Positions 18,690 through 27,569 of a stretch of DNA of 42,408 nucleotides are shown here, piece by piece. Within the stretch, counting starts at the first letter, position 1, and every line of letters begins with the position of its first letter. Source of the stretch: Hyphomicrobiales bacterium (GTDB lineage: Bacteria > Pseudomonadota > Alphaproteobacteria > Rhizobiales > Beijerinckiaceae); assembly GCA_027484605.1 (NCBI GenBank), contig JAIXSR010000142.1, positions 1-42,408 on the forward strand. Direction: 5' to 3'. The notes beneath the pieces are model-generated. The model searched no databases. It was not told the DNA's origin and worked only from the letters and a program-made list of their open reading frames with translations. Both the position numbers and the translations under genes were made by a program.

Positions 18690-20123
18690 TCAGGCCGCGC
18701 GTTCGATCCGGCCGAGTCCGCCCATATAGGGTTTCAGCACGTCCGGCACCGTGATCGAGCCATCGGCGTTCTGGTAGTTTTCCATGACGGCGATGAGGCA
18801 GCGGCCGACCGCCACGCCCGAGCCGTTGAGCGTGTGGACGAAACGCGTCGTCTTGTCGGCCGGGCTGCGGAACCGCGCATCCATGCGCCGGGCCTGGAAA
18901 TCGCCGCAGACCGAGCAGGAGGAAATCTCGCGATAGCTGTTCTGGCCGGGCAGCCAGACCTCGATATCGTAGGTCTTCTGGCTGGCAAATCCCATATCGC
19001 CGGTGCAGAGCGTCATGGTCCGGAAATGCAGGCCGAGCTTCTTCAGCACGGCCTCGGCGCAGGCAAGCATGCGCTCATGCTCCTGCCCCGAGGTTTCCGG
19101 CGTTGTGATCGAGACCAGCTCGACCTTGTTGAACTGGTGCTGGCGCAGCATGCCGCGCGTATCCCGCCCGGCCGAGCCGGCCTCGGCGCGGAAACACGGC
19201 GTCAGCGCGGTGAAGCGGAGCGGAAGTTCCTCTTCGGAGAGGATTTTCTCGCGGACGAGGTTGGTCAGCGGCACCTCGGCGGTGGGCACGAGCCAGCGAT
19301 CTTCGCGGGACGGCGCCCGGTTGAGCGTGCGCTCGACCAGTTTCGTCAGGGGCATGAGACCTTCGCGGAAGACCTGCGCATCGCCCGGCGACACATGCTC
19401 CAGCGCATCGGAGAGCAACTCCGTGCGGGTGCCCTCGCTCATGACCATGAACTGGTCCTCGCGGAATTTCGGCAATTGCGCCGTGCCAAACATGGCTTCG
19501 TCGCGCACGAGGATCGGCGGCTGGACCTCGGTATAGCCATGCTCGCCGGTATGCAGGTCGAGCATGAACTGGCCGAGCGCCCGTTCCAGCCGGGCGAGGC
19601 CCTTCTGCAGCACGACGAAGCGGCTGCCGGAGAGCTTCGCAGCCGTCTCGAAATCCATCATCCCCAGGGCTTCGCCAAGGTCGAAATGCTCCTTCGGCGC
19701 GAAGCTCAGATTCGGGACGGCGAGATGGCGGCGATATTCGACATTGCCATGTTCGTCTGCGCCCTGCGGCACCTCGTCGAGCGGAATGTTCGGCATGGCC
19801 GAGAGCATGTCGCGCAATTGGCCTTCCAGCCCCCCGGCCTCGCCTTCGAGCAGGGCCAGCCTGTCCTTGCCGGCGGCGACTTCCGCCTTGAGCGCCTCGG
19901 CGCGGGCCATGTCCTTCTGGGCCATGGCCTGCCCGATTTCCTTCGAGGCGGCATTGCGGCGGGCGAGCAGCGTTTCCTTCTCCGTCAGCGCGGCGCGGTA
20001 CTGCTCGTCCAGCGCAAGAAGCGAGGCCAGCAGTGCCTCGACATCGGCCGATGGCTGCTGACGGCGCAGGAGCGCCTGCTTCAGCGGTTCGGGATTGGCT
20101 CGGATGGCGCGGATATCATGCAT
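18690..20123 (-). CDS. serS: Seryl-tRNA synthetase
   Basis: A 477-residue class II aminoacyl-tRNA synthetase that charges tRNA-Ser. The N-terminal helical hairpin (about 25-115; [20 protein letters not shown]) is the tRNA-binding arm. The catalytic core contains motif 2, [20 protein letters not shown], and motif 3, [17 protein letters not shown]. Length is slightly above the usual 430, from extra residues in the middle of the protein. It is followed by surE and preceded by tatC, 120 bases upstream on the same strand. Confidence 0.97.
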   Translation of the reverse strand: MHDIRAIRANPEPLKQALLRRQQPSADVEALLASLLALDEQYRAALTEKETLLARRNAASKEIGQAMAQKDMARAEALKAEVAAGKDRLALLEGEAGGLEGQLRDMLSAMPNIPLDEVPQGADEHGNVEYRRHLAVPNLSFAPKEHFDLGEALGMMDFETAAKLSGSRFVVLQKGLARLERALGQFMLDLHTGEHGYTEVQPPILVRDEAMFGTAQLPKFREDQFMVMSEGTRTELLSDALEHVSPGDAQVFREGLMPLTKLVERTLNRAPSREDRWLVPTAEVPLTNLVREKILSEEELPLRFTALTPCFRAEAGSAGRDTRGMLRQHQFNKVELVSITTPETSGQEHERMLACAEAVLKKLGLHFRTMTLCTGDMGFASQKTYDIEVWLPGQNSYREISSCSVCGDFQARRMDARFRSPADKTTRFVHTLNGSGVAVGRCLIAVMENYQNADGSITVPDVLKPYMGGLGRIERAA

Positions 20124-20220
20124 CGGAGGGCTCGGATTTCATGGCGGCGAATCGGCGACGGGCTCGAAGCCTCGCTGGCCCGGCCATCGCATGGAACGTC
20201 GCTGTTTGGAAAGTCCGGAC

Positions 20221-20240
20221 CGGCAGGTCAAGCCCTGCCG
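20221..20240. repeat. Stem-loop in the tatC-serS intergenic region
   Basis: CGGCAG (20221-20226) pairs with CTGCCG (20235-20240) just after the tatC stop at 20244 (minus strand). There is no T run; it could be a weak terminator or a transcript-processing hairpin. The rest of the 120-base gap shows nothing clear. Confidence 0.4.
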
Positions 20241-20243
20241 CGT

Positions 20244-21095
20244 TCAGTTTGTGGTTTCCTGCTTTGCCGCGCGCTTCTTCTCGACCATCGAGACCGAGAT
20301 GATCGACAATTCGTAGAGCAGCAATGTCGGGATCGCGAGCGTGAACTGGCTCAGGATATCCGGCGGCGTGAAGATGGCGGCCACCACGAAGACCAGAACG
20401 ATTGCGTAGCGGCGCTTCTCGCGCAGGAATTGCGCGTCGATCAGCCCGATCCGGGCCAGCAGGGTCAGGATCACCGGCAGCTGGAAGGTGATGCCGAAAG
20501 CGAAGACCAAAGTCATGATCAGGCTGAGATAGTCATCCACCTTGCCGAGGAAGGTGATGGGAGCCTGGCCCTCGGTCGCGGATTGCTGCATGGCCAGCGA
20601 GAATTTCATCAGCATCGGCATCGCGACCAGCATGACCACCGCGGCGCCGAGCACGAAGAAGACGGGCGTGGCGATCAGGTAGGGACGGAAGGCATCCTTC
20701 TCGTCCTTGTAGAGGCCGGGCGCCACGAATTTGTAGATCTGCGTGGCGATGACCGGGAAGGCCAGGAAGGCCCCGCCGAACACGGCCAGCTTGAGCTGCA
20801 CGAAGAAATATTCGAGCGGATGGGTGTAGATCAGCGGCGCATTCTGCGGCCCGCCGGCTGCCCAGATATAGGGATAGACCAGGATCGCGTAGATGTGCTT
20901 GGCAAAGCCGAAGCAGACAAAGGTCATGAGGATGAAGGCAACGACCGCCTTGATGATCCGCGTGCGCAGTTCGATCAGGTGTTCGATCAGCGGGGCACGC
21001 GAGGCCTCGATCTCGTCATGGCCGTCCCGGCCGCCGGAAGGCGTCTCGACGGGCTTGGGATCGGGCGAAATCGGTGCGGGGACCTGGGCATTCAT
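20244..21095 (-). CDS. tatC: Sec-independent translocase subunit TatC
   Basis: A 283-residue six-helix membrane protein, the twin-arginine signal receptor. After a polar N-terminal tail of about 30 residues comes the conserved [22 protein letters not shown] segments follow, with [20 protein letters not shown], the [20 protein letters not shown] segment, and [19 protein letters not shown] near the end. Its ATG overlaps the tatB stop by four bases (21092-21095), so expression is coupled. Confidence 0.97.
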   Translation of the reverse strand: MNAQVPAPISPDPKPVETPSGGRDGHDEIEASRAPLIEHLIELRTRIIKAVVAFILMTFVCFGFAKHIYAILVYPYIWAAGGPQNAPLIYTHPLEYFFVQLKLAVFGGAFLAFPVIATQIYKFVAPGLYKDEKDAFRPYLIATPVFFVLGAAVVMLVAMPMLMKFSLAMQQSATEGQAPITFLGKVDDYLSLIMTLVFAFGITFQLPVILTLLARIGLIDAQFLREKRRYAIVLVFVVAAIFTPPDILSQFTLAIPTLLLYELSIISVSMVEKKRAAKQETTN

Positions 21096-21526
21096 GATTT
21101 TGCAGCCTCTGGCGCCGGGGCTGCCGGCGCGGTGCTGGCCGGCCCTGCCGCCGGCTGGGCGATCTCGGCCTCGAGGGCACGGGCATCCGCTTCGATGGAT
21201 TGCAGCGCCTGGCTGGCCTCGGAGACGCCCGAAGCGCCCTCCGCGGCAGCCTTGACCTCGTTGAGCACGGTTCCGACCGGGTTGGTGACCGCGCTGGCCG
21301 CGGCATTCGCCGCCTCGCCCATATCGGTGAAGGTTTTCTTCACGTCATGGAGTTCGGCTTCGCGCATGGCGTCGTCGAACTGCGTCCGGAACTCGCCGGC
21401 CATGGTCCGCAGCTTGGACACGGCCCGACCGACCGACCGGATCACGCCGGGCAGTTCCTTCGGGCCGATCACCACAAGGGCCACCACGCCGATGACGACC
21501 AACTCGCTCCAGCCGATATCAAACAT
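21092..21526 (-). CDS. tatB: Sec-independent translocase subunit TatB
   Basis: A 144-residue TatB that works with TatC in binding twin-arginine substrates. It opens with [20 protein letters not shown] followed by [14 protein letters not shown]: a short N-terminal TM, hinge and amphipathic helix typical of TatB (Glu8, GPxxLP hinge). The C-terminal half is Ala/Glu-rich, probably helical then disordered ([17 protein letters not shown]). It lies 63 bases downstream of tatA, with a stem-loop between them. Confidence 0.95.
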   Translation of the reverse strand: MFDIGWSELVVIGVVALVVIGPKELPGVIRSVGRAVSKLRTMAGEFRTQFDDAMREAELHDVKKTFTDMGEAANAAASAVTNPVGTVLNEVKAAAEGASGVSEASQALQSIEADARALEAEIAQPAAGPASTAPAAPAPEAAKS

Positions 21527-21546
21527 CGGATACCACGCGCTTTCCT

Positions 21547-21571
21547 GCCCGCCCTGTCAGAACAGGCGGGC
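21547..21571 (-). repeat. Stem-loop between tatA and tatB
   Basis: GCCCGCCCTGT (21547-21557) pairs with ACAGGCGGGC (21562-21571), with one bulged C and a four-base loop, in the 63-base tatA-tatB gap. There is no T run on the minus strand, so it may attenuate or stabilise transcripts rather than terminate fully. This would fit the usual need for more TatA than TatB. Confidence 0.6.
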
Positions 21572-21589
21572 TCTGCCGTTTCAGGGCCG

Positions 21590-21829
21590 TCAACCGGCCT
21601 TGGGCTCGGTCTTCGCCGCCTCGGCAGGCTTCACGACTTCACCGGCCTTGGCCTCGATTTCCTTGGCAGGCTCATCGGCCTTGGCGGCGTCCTCATCCTT
21701 CATTCCGGCCTTGAACGATTTGATGCCCTTGGCGACATCGCCCATCAGTTCCGGAATCTTGCCACGGCCAAACAGCAGCAGCACGATCACTGCTACCACC
21801 AGCCAATGCCAGATGCTCATGCTGCCCAT
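21590..21829 (-). CDS. tatA: Sec-independent translocase subunit TatA
   Basis: A 79-residue TatA, the oligomerising pore component of the twin-arginine pathway. The short TM ([20 protein letters not shown]) is followed by the amphipathic helix [19 protein letters not shown], with the FG-hinge and KSFK motif characteristic of TatA. A Lys/Glu/Ala-rich tail follows. GGAGG lies five bases before ATG 21829, favouring this start over ATG 21820. First gene of tatABC, 94 bases downstream of the ABC ATPase gene. Confidence 0.95.
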   Translation of the reverse strand: MGSMSIWHWLVVAVIVLLLFGRGKIPELMGDVAKGIKSFKAGMKDEDAAKADEPAKEIEAKAGEVVKPAEAAKTEPKAG

Positions 21830-21923
21830 CGACGCCTCCACACGCTTCCTGCAGGACCGCGCTCCCCGCGCGCGTCCAAGTTCGAGCGGAAACTAGGGGG
21901 TCTTGCTGGCAAAAACAAGGACC

Positions 21924-23003
21924 TCAGAACACCAGCACTTCGTCTGCGCTGATTTCCACGCCGACATCGAGCCCAGGCCTGAGGCCGACGGTTTCCGCCG
22001 CACGCACCCGAAGGGGCCTTTCCAGCCCCTGGACGGCCAGATCGACCAGTTCGACCTCGCCGATGAAGCGGTGATCGATGACCCGGCCGGGCAGGCAGAA
22101 GCCGGCTGCCTTGAGGCGGATATTCTGCGGCCGGATGGCCACGATGGCCCGGCTGCCCTCTTCCTTGCCGGCGGCGGGGAAGCGCCCGACCGGCGTATCG
22201 ACGGCGCCCCGCTGGACGATTCCCTCGATTTCGTTGAGATCGCAGAAAAACCGGGCCGCCTCGAGATCGACGGGGTGGCGGTAGATATCCTGGCTGCGGC
22301 CGATCTGGACCAGCCGGCCCTTGCGCATCAGGGCGATGCGGTCGGCGATCCGCATCGCCTCTTCCGGATCATGCGTCACGATCAGCGCCGTGGCGCCGGT
22401 TTCCCGGAGAATCGCCACCGTATCCTCGCGGACCTGATCCCGCATGCGACGATCAAGATTGGAAAAGGGCTCGTCCATGAGAAGAACCCGCGGGCGCGGC
22501 ACGACCGCCCGCGCCAGGGCAACCCGCTGCTGCTCGCCGCCGCTCAACTCATGTGGCATGGCGCGCATCCGGTCCCCGAGGCCGACGCGCCGCAAGGCGG
22601 CATCGGCGATAACCAGGGCCTCGCGGCGCGGCAGGTTGCCGAGGCCGAACATGACATTCTCGAGCGCATCGAGATGCGGAAACAGCGCATAATCCTGGAA
22701 GACAAGGCCGATTCCGCGATGCTCCGGCTCGACGAACCGTTCAGGCCCGGCCACTTCCTTGCCGTCGACCAGGATCCGGCCTGCGCTCGGAACCTCGATG
22801 CCGGCTGCCAGCCGGAGCAAGGTCGATTTCCCGCAGCCGGAGGCGCCGAGAAGGCAGATCACCTCGCCATTGGCTGCCGTGAAGGAGACGTCGAGGACAG
22901 CCTCCTTGTCGCCGAAGCGTCGGGTGAGGTTCTCGAAGGAAAGCGAGGCGGGAATGACGGCCGAAGCCCGCAGGCGGCGGCCGCCACCATCAGGACTGCC
23001 CAT
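21924..23003 (-). CDS. Orphan ABC transporter ATP-binding protein (FbpC/PotA-like)
   Basis: A 359-residue importer-type ATPase. Motifs are Walker [10 protein letters not shown] (53-61), Q-loop [10 protein letters not shown], signature [14 protein letters not shown] (153-166), Walker [13 protein letters not shown] (173-184) and H-loop [10 protein letters not shown]-terminal TOBE-like regulatory domain (about 255-359) is present. Sequence and domain order resemble ferric iron or polyamine/thiamine-type importers. No permease or binding-protein gene lies nearby. The start at 23003 overlaps the scpB stop by 14 bases in another frame; ATG codons at 23036 and 23069 would deepen the overlap. It interrupts the usual scpB-tatA neighbourhood. 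Substrate and permease are unknown. Confidence 0.85.
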   Translation of the reverse strand: MGSPDGGGRRLRASAVIPASLSFENLTRRFGDKEAVLDVSFTAANGEVICLLGASGCGKSTLLRLAAGIEVPSAGRILVDGKEVAGPERFVEPEHRGIGLVFQDYALFPHLDALENVMFGLGNLPRREALVIADAALRRVGLGDRMRAMPHELSGGEQQRVALARAVVPRPRVLLMDEPFSNLDRRMRDQVREDTVAILRETGATALIVTHDPEEAMRIADRIALMRKGRLVQIGRSQDIYRHPVDLEAARFFCDLNEIEGIVQRGAVDTPVGRFPAAGKEEGSRAIVAIRPQNIRLKAAGFCLPGRVIDHRFIGEVELVDLAVQGLERPLRVRAAETVGLRPGLDVGVEISADEVLVF

Positions 23004-23742
23004 TCCGATCGTCCGTTCTCGGGAGCGCGCCGTCATCGGGATCAAGCGGCGGCTCCCCGGCCAGCGCATCGAGCCGTTCCTCGGTCATGACATCGAACAG
23101 GTCGGGCTCCAGCGGGTCCTCGTCGCCCCTGAGGGCAGGATCGTCGCTCGGCAGGGGGAAATGCAGGCCGGCCGGGACCTGCCCCTCAACGAGCCCTGCT
23201 CCCGCAAGATCGTCGAGGCCCGGCAGGTCGCCAATCCGGTTCAGACCGAACTGGATCAGGAAGGTTTCGGTTGTCCCGAACGTCACCGGGCGCCCGGGCG
23301 TGCGCCGGCGGCCGCGCAGGCGGATGAAACCGGCCTGGAGCAGGGTATCCAGCGTGCCCTTATGTGTCGAAACGCCGCGCAAGGCCTCGATCTCCGCCCG
23401 GGTGATCGGCTGGTGATAGGCGATGATCGCCATCGTTTCCAGTGCGGCGCGGCCGAGTTTCCGCGGTTCCTCGCTTTCGCGCCGCAGCAGGTAGCCGAGA
23501 TCCGGCGCGGTCCGGAACATCCATTTGCCGCCGGCGCGGATCAGGTTGACGCCGCGCGGGCGGTAGAGGTGTTCCAGTTCGCCCAGGACAGCCTCGACCT
23601 CGACGCCGGCGGGCATCATCCGGGCAATATCCTCCGCGGCCAGGGGCTGGTCGCTCGCAAAGAGCAGCGCTTCGGCGACCCGCACGCCATGGGCGAAGCG
23701 GCGCTCGCTCTCGTGGTTCTCCTCGGTGACGATCCGCATCAT
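22990..23742 (-). CDS. scpB: Segregation and condensation protein B
   Basis: A 250-residue ScpB, a winged-helix kleisin-associated subunit of the SMC-ScpAB condensin. Conserved segments include RVAEALLFASDQPLAAEDIA, GKWMFRTAPDLGYLLRRE, LSRA-like ALETMAIIAYHQPITRAEIE and the RPVTFGTTETFLIQFGL end of the second winged helix. An acidic tail of about 60 residues follows. A Gly-rich site (GGGGAGGGG complement, 23750-23758) lies seven bases before ATG 23742, preferred over the ATG at 23763 that overlaps the scpA stop. It is coupled upstream to scpA and downstream to the ABC gene. Confidence 0.93.
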   Translation of the reverse strand: MMRIVTEENHESERRFAHGVRVAEALLFASDQPLAAEDIARMMPAGVEVEAVLGELEHLYRPRGVNLIRAGGKWMFRTAPDLGYLLRRESEEPRKLGRAALETMAIIAYHQPITRAEIEALRGVSTHKGTLDTLLQAGFIRLRGRRRTPGRPVTFGTTETFLIQFGLNRIGDLPGLDDLAGAGLVEGQVPAGLHFPLPSDDPALRGDEDPLEPDLFDVMTEERLDALAGEPPLDPDDGALPRTDDRNGQS

Positions 23743-23759
23743 GCCAGCGCCCCTCCCCG

Positions 23760-24569
23760 TCATGGCGTCCCGGCGGCCTTCCGGCCCAGACGGAGATAGA
23801 GCGGCGCGAAGGCGGCTTCCTGCCGCAATTCCAGCGCACCCTCGCGCGCCAGTTCGAGCGCCGCCACGAAGGACGAGGCCCGGGCACTGCGCGGTTCGGC
23901 ATCCGCCGGGCGGATGGCCGCGAGGAGGAGGTCGATCGGGCACCATTCACCCGCCTCCCCGATCAGCCGCAGCAGGATGCCGCGGGCCTCGGGGATCGAG
24001 AGCGTTTTCCGTGTCGCCACGGTGTAGCGCGCCTTGATCGAGGCGATACGCCGCTCGGCATAGGCCGTGACGAGTTCGACCAGGCTGAGCTCCCAGGCCG
24101 GGCGCTGCTCGATGACGATCGGCTCGATCATGCCGCGTGGCATCGTCTCCCGCGTGGTGGCGAGGCGGGAAGAGAGCCATTCCCCGGCCTTGCGCAGGGT
24201 TTCGAGGCGCTGCAGGCGCAGGGCCAGATCCTCCACCAGCGCGTCCGCTTCCGGCTCGCCCGTCGCAGTCTTCTTCGGCAGGAGCAGTCGGGATTTCAGA
24301 TAGGTCAGCCAGGCGGCCATCACGAGATAATCGCCGGCCAGTTCAAGGCGCAGGCGCTGCGCTTCCCGGATGAAGGCGAGATACTGGTCGGCAAGGGTGA
24401 GGATCGAGATGGAGCGCAGGTCCAGCTTCTCGCGCCGGGCCAGATCGAGCATCAGGTCGAGCGGCCCCTCGAACCCGTCCAGATCAAGGATCAGGCGCGG
24501 CTCGCCCTCGCCCGGCAGCGTGTCGGGATCGATCTCGAATGGTTCGAAAGGCTCTGCAGGATTGGCCAT
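23760..24569 (-). CDS. scpA: Segregation and condensation protein A
   Basis: A 269-residue kleisin ScpA that bridges SMC heads in the chromosome-condensing complex. The N-terminal FEGPLDLMLDLARREKLDLR and the ISILTLADQYLAFI helix are diagnostic, followed by MAAWLTYLKSRLLLP. The C-terminal winged helix spans about residues 200-265. It lies 18 bases downstream of nagZ and is followed by scpB. Confidence 0.96.
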   Translation of the reverse strand: MANPAEPFEPFEIDPDTLPGEGEPRLILDLDGFEGPLDLMLDLARREKLDLRSISILTLADQYLAFIREAQRLRLELAGDYLVMAAWLTYLKSRLLLPKKTATGEPEADALVEDLALRLQRLETLRKAGEWLSSRLATTRETMPRGMIEPIVIEQRPAWELSLVELVTAYAERRIASIKARYTVATRKTLSIPEARGILLRLIGEAGEWCPIDLLLAAIRPADAEPRSARASSFVAALELAREGALELRQEAAFAPLYLRLGRKAAGTP

Positions 24570-24587
24570 GCCCTAGAGATCGGGCTT

Positions 24588-25601
24588 TCAACCCCGCATA
24601 GCAAGGAGGGCGGCCAATCTCGCCTCGGCTTGTCCCCGGTCAAATGGCTTGCGGGCCTTGCCCAGCGCAGCGATGACCCGTTCAAGGCGGCGGGCGGCCG
24701 GTGCAGCGATACCAGGGCAGCCGTTTGCGATCGGCTGCATTTCCTCCATCTCGCCATTGCAATGGAGGACAAGATCGCAGCCCTGCGACAGCACGGCGTC
24801 GCGGCGGCTTTCGAGCGTGCCGGACAGGGCCTTCATGGAGAGGTCGTCGCACATCAGCACGCCGTCGAAACCCATTTCGCCGCGAATGACATCCCGGATC
24901 ACCGTCACCGAGGTCGTTGCCGGGTTCTCGCGGTCATAGGCAGTGAAGATCACATGCGCCGTCATCGCGAGCGGCATGTCGCCCAGCGCCCTGAAGGGCG
25001 GGAAATCATGGCCGCGCAAGGCCGTATGCGAGGCCTCGACCACCGGGAGGGCGAGGTGGGAATCCGCCATCGCGCGGCCATGGCCGGGAATATGCTTGAT
25101 GATCGGCATCACGCCGCCATCCATCAGCCCGTCCGCAGCGGCGCGGCCGAGGGCCATGACAATATCCGGCGAGGTGCCATAGGCGCGGTCGCCGATGATG
25201 TTGTCCGCGCCGGGGACCGGCACATCGAGAACCGGAAGGCAGTCGACATTGATGCCGAGCCGGATCAGGTCATCGGCGATGAGGCGCGCGCCGAGATAGG
25301 CCGCCTCGCCGGCGAGATCGGGATCGATCGGCCAGAGCGCGCCATAGGCGGCGCCGCGCGGATATTCCCGCCAATGCGGCGGGCGCAGCCGGGCGACGCG
25401 GCCACCCTCCTGGTCGATCAGGACCAACGCATCGGGATTGTCGGCCGCGCGCTTCATTTCGGCCACAAGCGCGCTGACCTGATCCGGCGTATCGACATTC
25501 CGCCGGAACAGGATGAAGCCGGCCGGACGATGCTCGGCGAAAAAGGCCGCTTCCTGGTTGGACAGGCGGTGGCCCTTCGCCCCGAAGACCAGTGGCTTCA
25601 T
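24588..25601 (-). CDS. nagZ: Beta-N-acetylhexosaminidase NagZ (GH3)
   Basis: A 337-residue cytoplasmic glycosidase that removes GlcNAc from muropeptides during peptidoglycan recycling. Diagnostic blocks are LIDQEGGRVARL, DRAYGTSPD, the KHIPGHGRAMADSHLALP loop with the catalytic His/Asp pair, and the nucleophile region GFDGVLMCDDLSMKAL. The ATG at 25601 overlaps the stop of the SPOR-domain gene by four bases; the upstream frame would start further inside that gene. It is followed by scpA after 18 bases. Confidence 0.96.
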   Translation of the reverse strand: MKPLVFGAKGHRLSNQEAAFFAEHRPAGFILFRRNVDTPDQVSALVAEMKRAADNPDALVLIDQEGGRVARLRPPHWREYPRGAAYGALWPIDPDLAGEAAYLGARLIADDLIRLGINVDCLPVLDVPVPGADNIIGDRAYGTSPDIVMALGRAAADGLMDGGVMPIIKHIPGHGRAMADSHLALPVVEASHTALRGHDFPPFRALGDMPLAMTAHVIFTAYDRENPATTSVTVIRDVIRGEMGFDGVLMCDDLSMKALSGTLESRRDAVLSQGCDLVLHCNGEMEEMQPIANGCPGIAAPAARRLERVIAALGKARKPFDRGQAEARLAALLAMRG

Positions 25602-27514
25602 TGGCGCGTCACGAAACAACTGCCGCCGGCGGCCTTGACCTTGTTGCAGGCTTCCACTGCGGCAGCCTGGCTGTAGCCGCCGACGCGGACCCGATAGACG
25701 GTCTGGCCATTGGCTGTGCCCGAGACGACGCTCGGCGCCTTGCCGCCAAGCGCGGAGCCGAAGCGGGTGCGGAGTTGCGTGCTGGCATTCCGGGCATCCT
25801 CCTCGGTCGGCCGCGAGGCGAGCTGAACCGCGAAAGCCCCCGATGTCGGCTGGCTCGGAGGTGGCGCATCGCTATCCGGATTGGTCGTCGGCGCCGGACG
25901 GGCTGCCGTTGCGGGGGCTGCCGGGCGGGTATTCGGCGAAAGAACCATCGGCGCGTTGGCCGGGGTCGTCGAAGATGCTGCCGCCGGCGCGGTCGCCACC
26001 CGCGGTGCGGGAGGGGTTGCAGGGCGTGTGGTGTCGGCAACGGGCGGCCGCGGCGGCTGGGCTGTCGTCGGCCGGGCCTCGATCTTGGGCGGCGCCACCT
26101 GAGGCGTGGCGGTTGCGGACGGAGCTGTCACGCTCGCCGGGGTGTCCGTTCGCCCCGGTGGCGCGATTGGCGGGAGGGGCGCATTGACGGCTGTCTGGGG
26201 CGGCGTTGCTGCCGGCGGTGTCGGACGGGTGACCGGGGCCGGCACCGGCGGCGCTACGGGTGCTGCGGGCGCGGTGGTGGTTGTTGTCGTGGCCGATGTG
26301 GCGGGATCGCCGCCCACAGGAATGCGGACCGATGTCACCCGACGCGGTTCGAGATTGGGATTCGCGGTTTCACCCGCGGGGCCCGTGGAATTCTGGTAGG
26401 GGCTCGGCGCCACGACCCGGACGCCATCGCGCCGCGTGACCTGGTTGAGGTCAAGCGGCTGCTCGGTATTGTTGACCACCTGGGCCGGCTGCGTGTCATT
26501 CGCGTTGCGCGGCGAGAGCACCTGCTTGTTCTGGTTGGGAATTTCGATCCCGCCCGGATTGGCCGGCCGCTCCTTGGTCGGTTCCGGCTTTGCAGCGATG
26601 ACCGGCACGGAACCGGACGCAGTCTTGCGGTCCGAACCGCCCCCGAACAGCATCGAGCCGGCCAGGACTGCACCGCCGGCAACGGCGAGACCGCCGAGCG
26701 CCAGGAAGATCACGCGCGAGCGGCCTGGCCCGGACTGCGACTGGGCAGCGGCCGCAGCCGCGGCGGCCTGGGCAGCGAGGCGCTCTTCGGCTGCATGCAG
26801 CGAGGCTTCGGCCTCGCTTTCCGCCGGATTTGCCGCATGCTGCCCGGCCCAGCCCGTCTCGACAGACGGCTCGGCATAGGTTGCGTGGCGGTAATCCTGC
26901 CCGGCATAGGCGGCCTGATCGTAGCCCGTCGCCTGGGGAATGGGCTCCTGCGCCGGGTAATCGGTGCGGAGTTCCGTCTGCGCTGCCTGATGCTCTGCCA
27001 TCCGGATGGCGTCGAAGCGCCGCAGTTCCTGTTCAAAGGCGGCGAGCGGATCCAGCGGTTCCGGTCCTGCTGCCGCTGGCGCAGGCTGTGGTTCGGCCGG
27101 GGCGTATTGCACGGAGACCGGCGGGGCCTGATTCCAGCTCGCCGTCAGCAAGGCTTCCGCATGCCCCTCGAGATGCGCGGCAGGTTCGGGTTCCGCCGGC
27201 ACCGGGGTCGGCGCGGGTTCGGCCACGGCCGGTCTGATGGGCGGCATCGCAAAATCGACCGGCCGGTCGATCAGGCGTGCCAGTTCCGCCATAGCGGCCT
27301 GATCGGGCGAAAAAGCGGGTTCGACCCGCCCTGGAGCCTCGGAAGGCGGTGCCGGCTCCGGCATGACCGCGCGGGTCGGAGCCGGTTCGAAGGATGGAGA
27401 CGGTGCCGACGTCCTGGCGGGCGAGTCAGCCTGAAGGCTTTCGCGGAGCAGCTTCTCGAAGGCTTCGAGATCGGCCAGTGTCGGTTCCTTGCGACCCTGA
27501 TCATTGCGATCCAT
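25598..27514 (-). CDS. SPOR-domain membrane protein
   Basis: A 638-residue cell-envelope protein. The N-terminal cytoplasmic part (1-265) is Pro/Ala/Glu-rich and starts with a short conserved helix DLEAFEKLLRESL. A single TM lies at about 268-291 (RVIFLALGGLAVAGGAVLAG). A long Pro/Ala/Thr-rich periplasmic linker leads to a C-terminal SPOR domain (about 558-638; FAVQLASRPTEEDARNASTQ, then VYRVRVGGYSQ). SPOR domains bind peptidoglycan lacking stem peptides at division sites, so a division role is likely. It lies between argS and nagZ and overlaps nagZ by four bases. Confidence 0.9.
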   Translation of the reverse strand: MDRNDQGRKEPTLADLEAFEKLLRESLQADSPARTSAPSPSFEPAPTRAVMPEPAPPSEAPGRVEPAFSPDQAAMAELARLIDRPVDFAMPPIRPAVAEPAPTPVPAEPEPAAHLEGHAEALLTASWNQAPPVSVQYAPAEPQPAPAAAGPEPLDPLAAFEQELRRFDAIRMAEHQAAQTELRTDYPAQEPIPQATGYDQAAYAGQDYRHATYAEPSVETGWAGQHAANPAESEAEASLHAAEERLAAQAAAAAAAAQSQSGPGRSRVIFLALGGLAVAGGAVLAGSMLFGGGSDRKTASGSVPVIAAKPEPTKERPANPGGIEIPNQNKQVLSPRNANDTQPAQVVNNTEQPLDLNQVTRRDGVRVVAPSPYQNSTGPAGETANPNLEPRRVTSVRIPVGGDPATSATTTTTTAPAAPVAPPVPAPVTRPTPPAATPPQTAVNAPLPPIAPPGRTDTPASVTAPSATATPQVAPPKIEARPTTAQPPRPPVADTTRPATPPAPRVATAPAAASSTTPANAPMVLSPNTRPAAPATAARPAPTTNPDSDAPPPSQPTSGAFAVQLASRPTEEDARNASTQLRTRFGSALGGKAPSVVSGTANGQTVYRVRVGGYSQAAAVEACNKVKAAGGSCFVTRQ

Positions 27515-27569
27515 TGCCGCGGTCCTCCTCTAACGCAACGCGCGTGGCTGGCAGCGTCAGGGCCCGATG

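Noticed and set aside
17826-21896. A 1356-codon plus-strand open frame
   Set aside because: It lies antisense to surE, serS, tatC, tatB and tatA, all of which have strong family motifs. Its translation is low-complexity and shows no domain. Long antisense frames are expected in GC-rich DNA.
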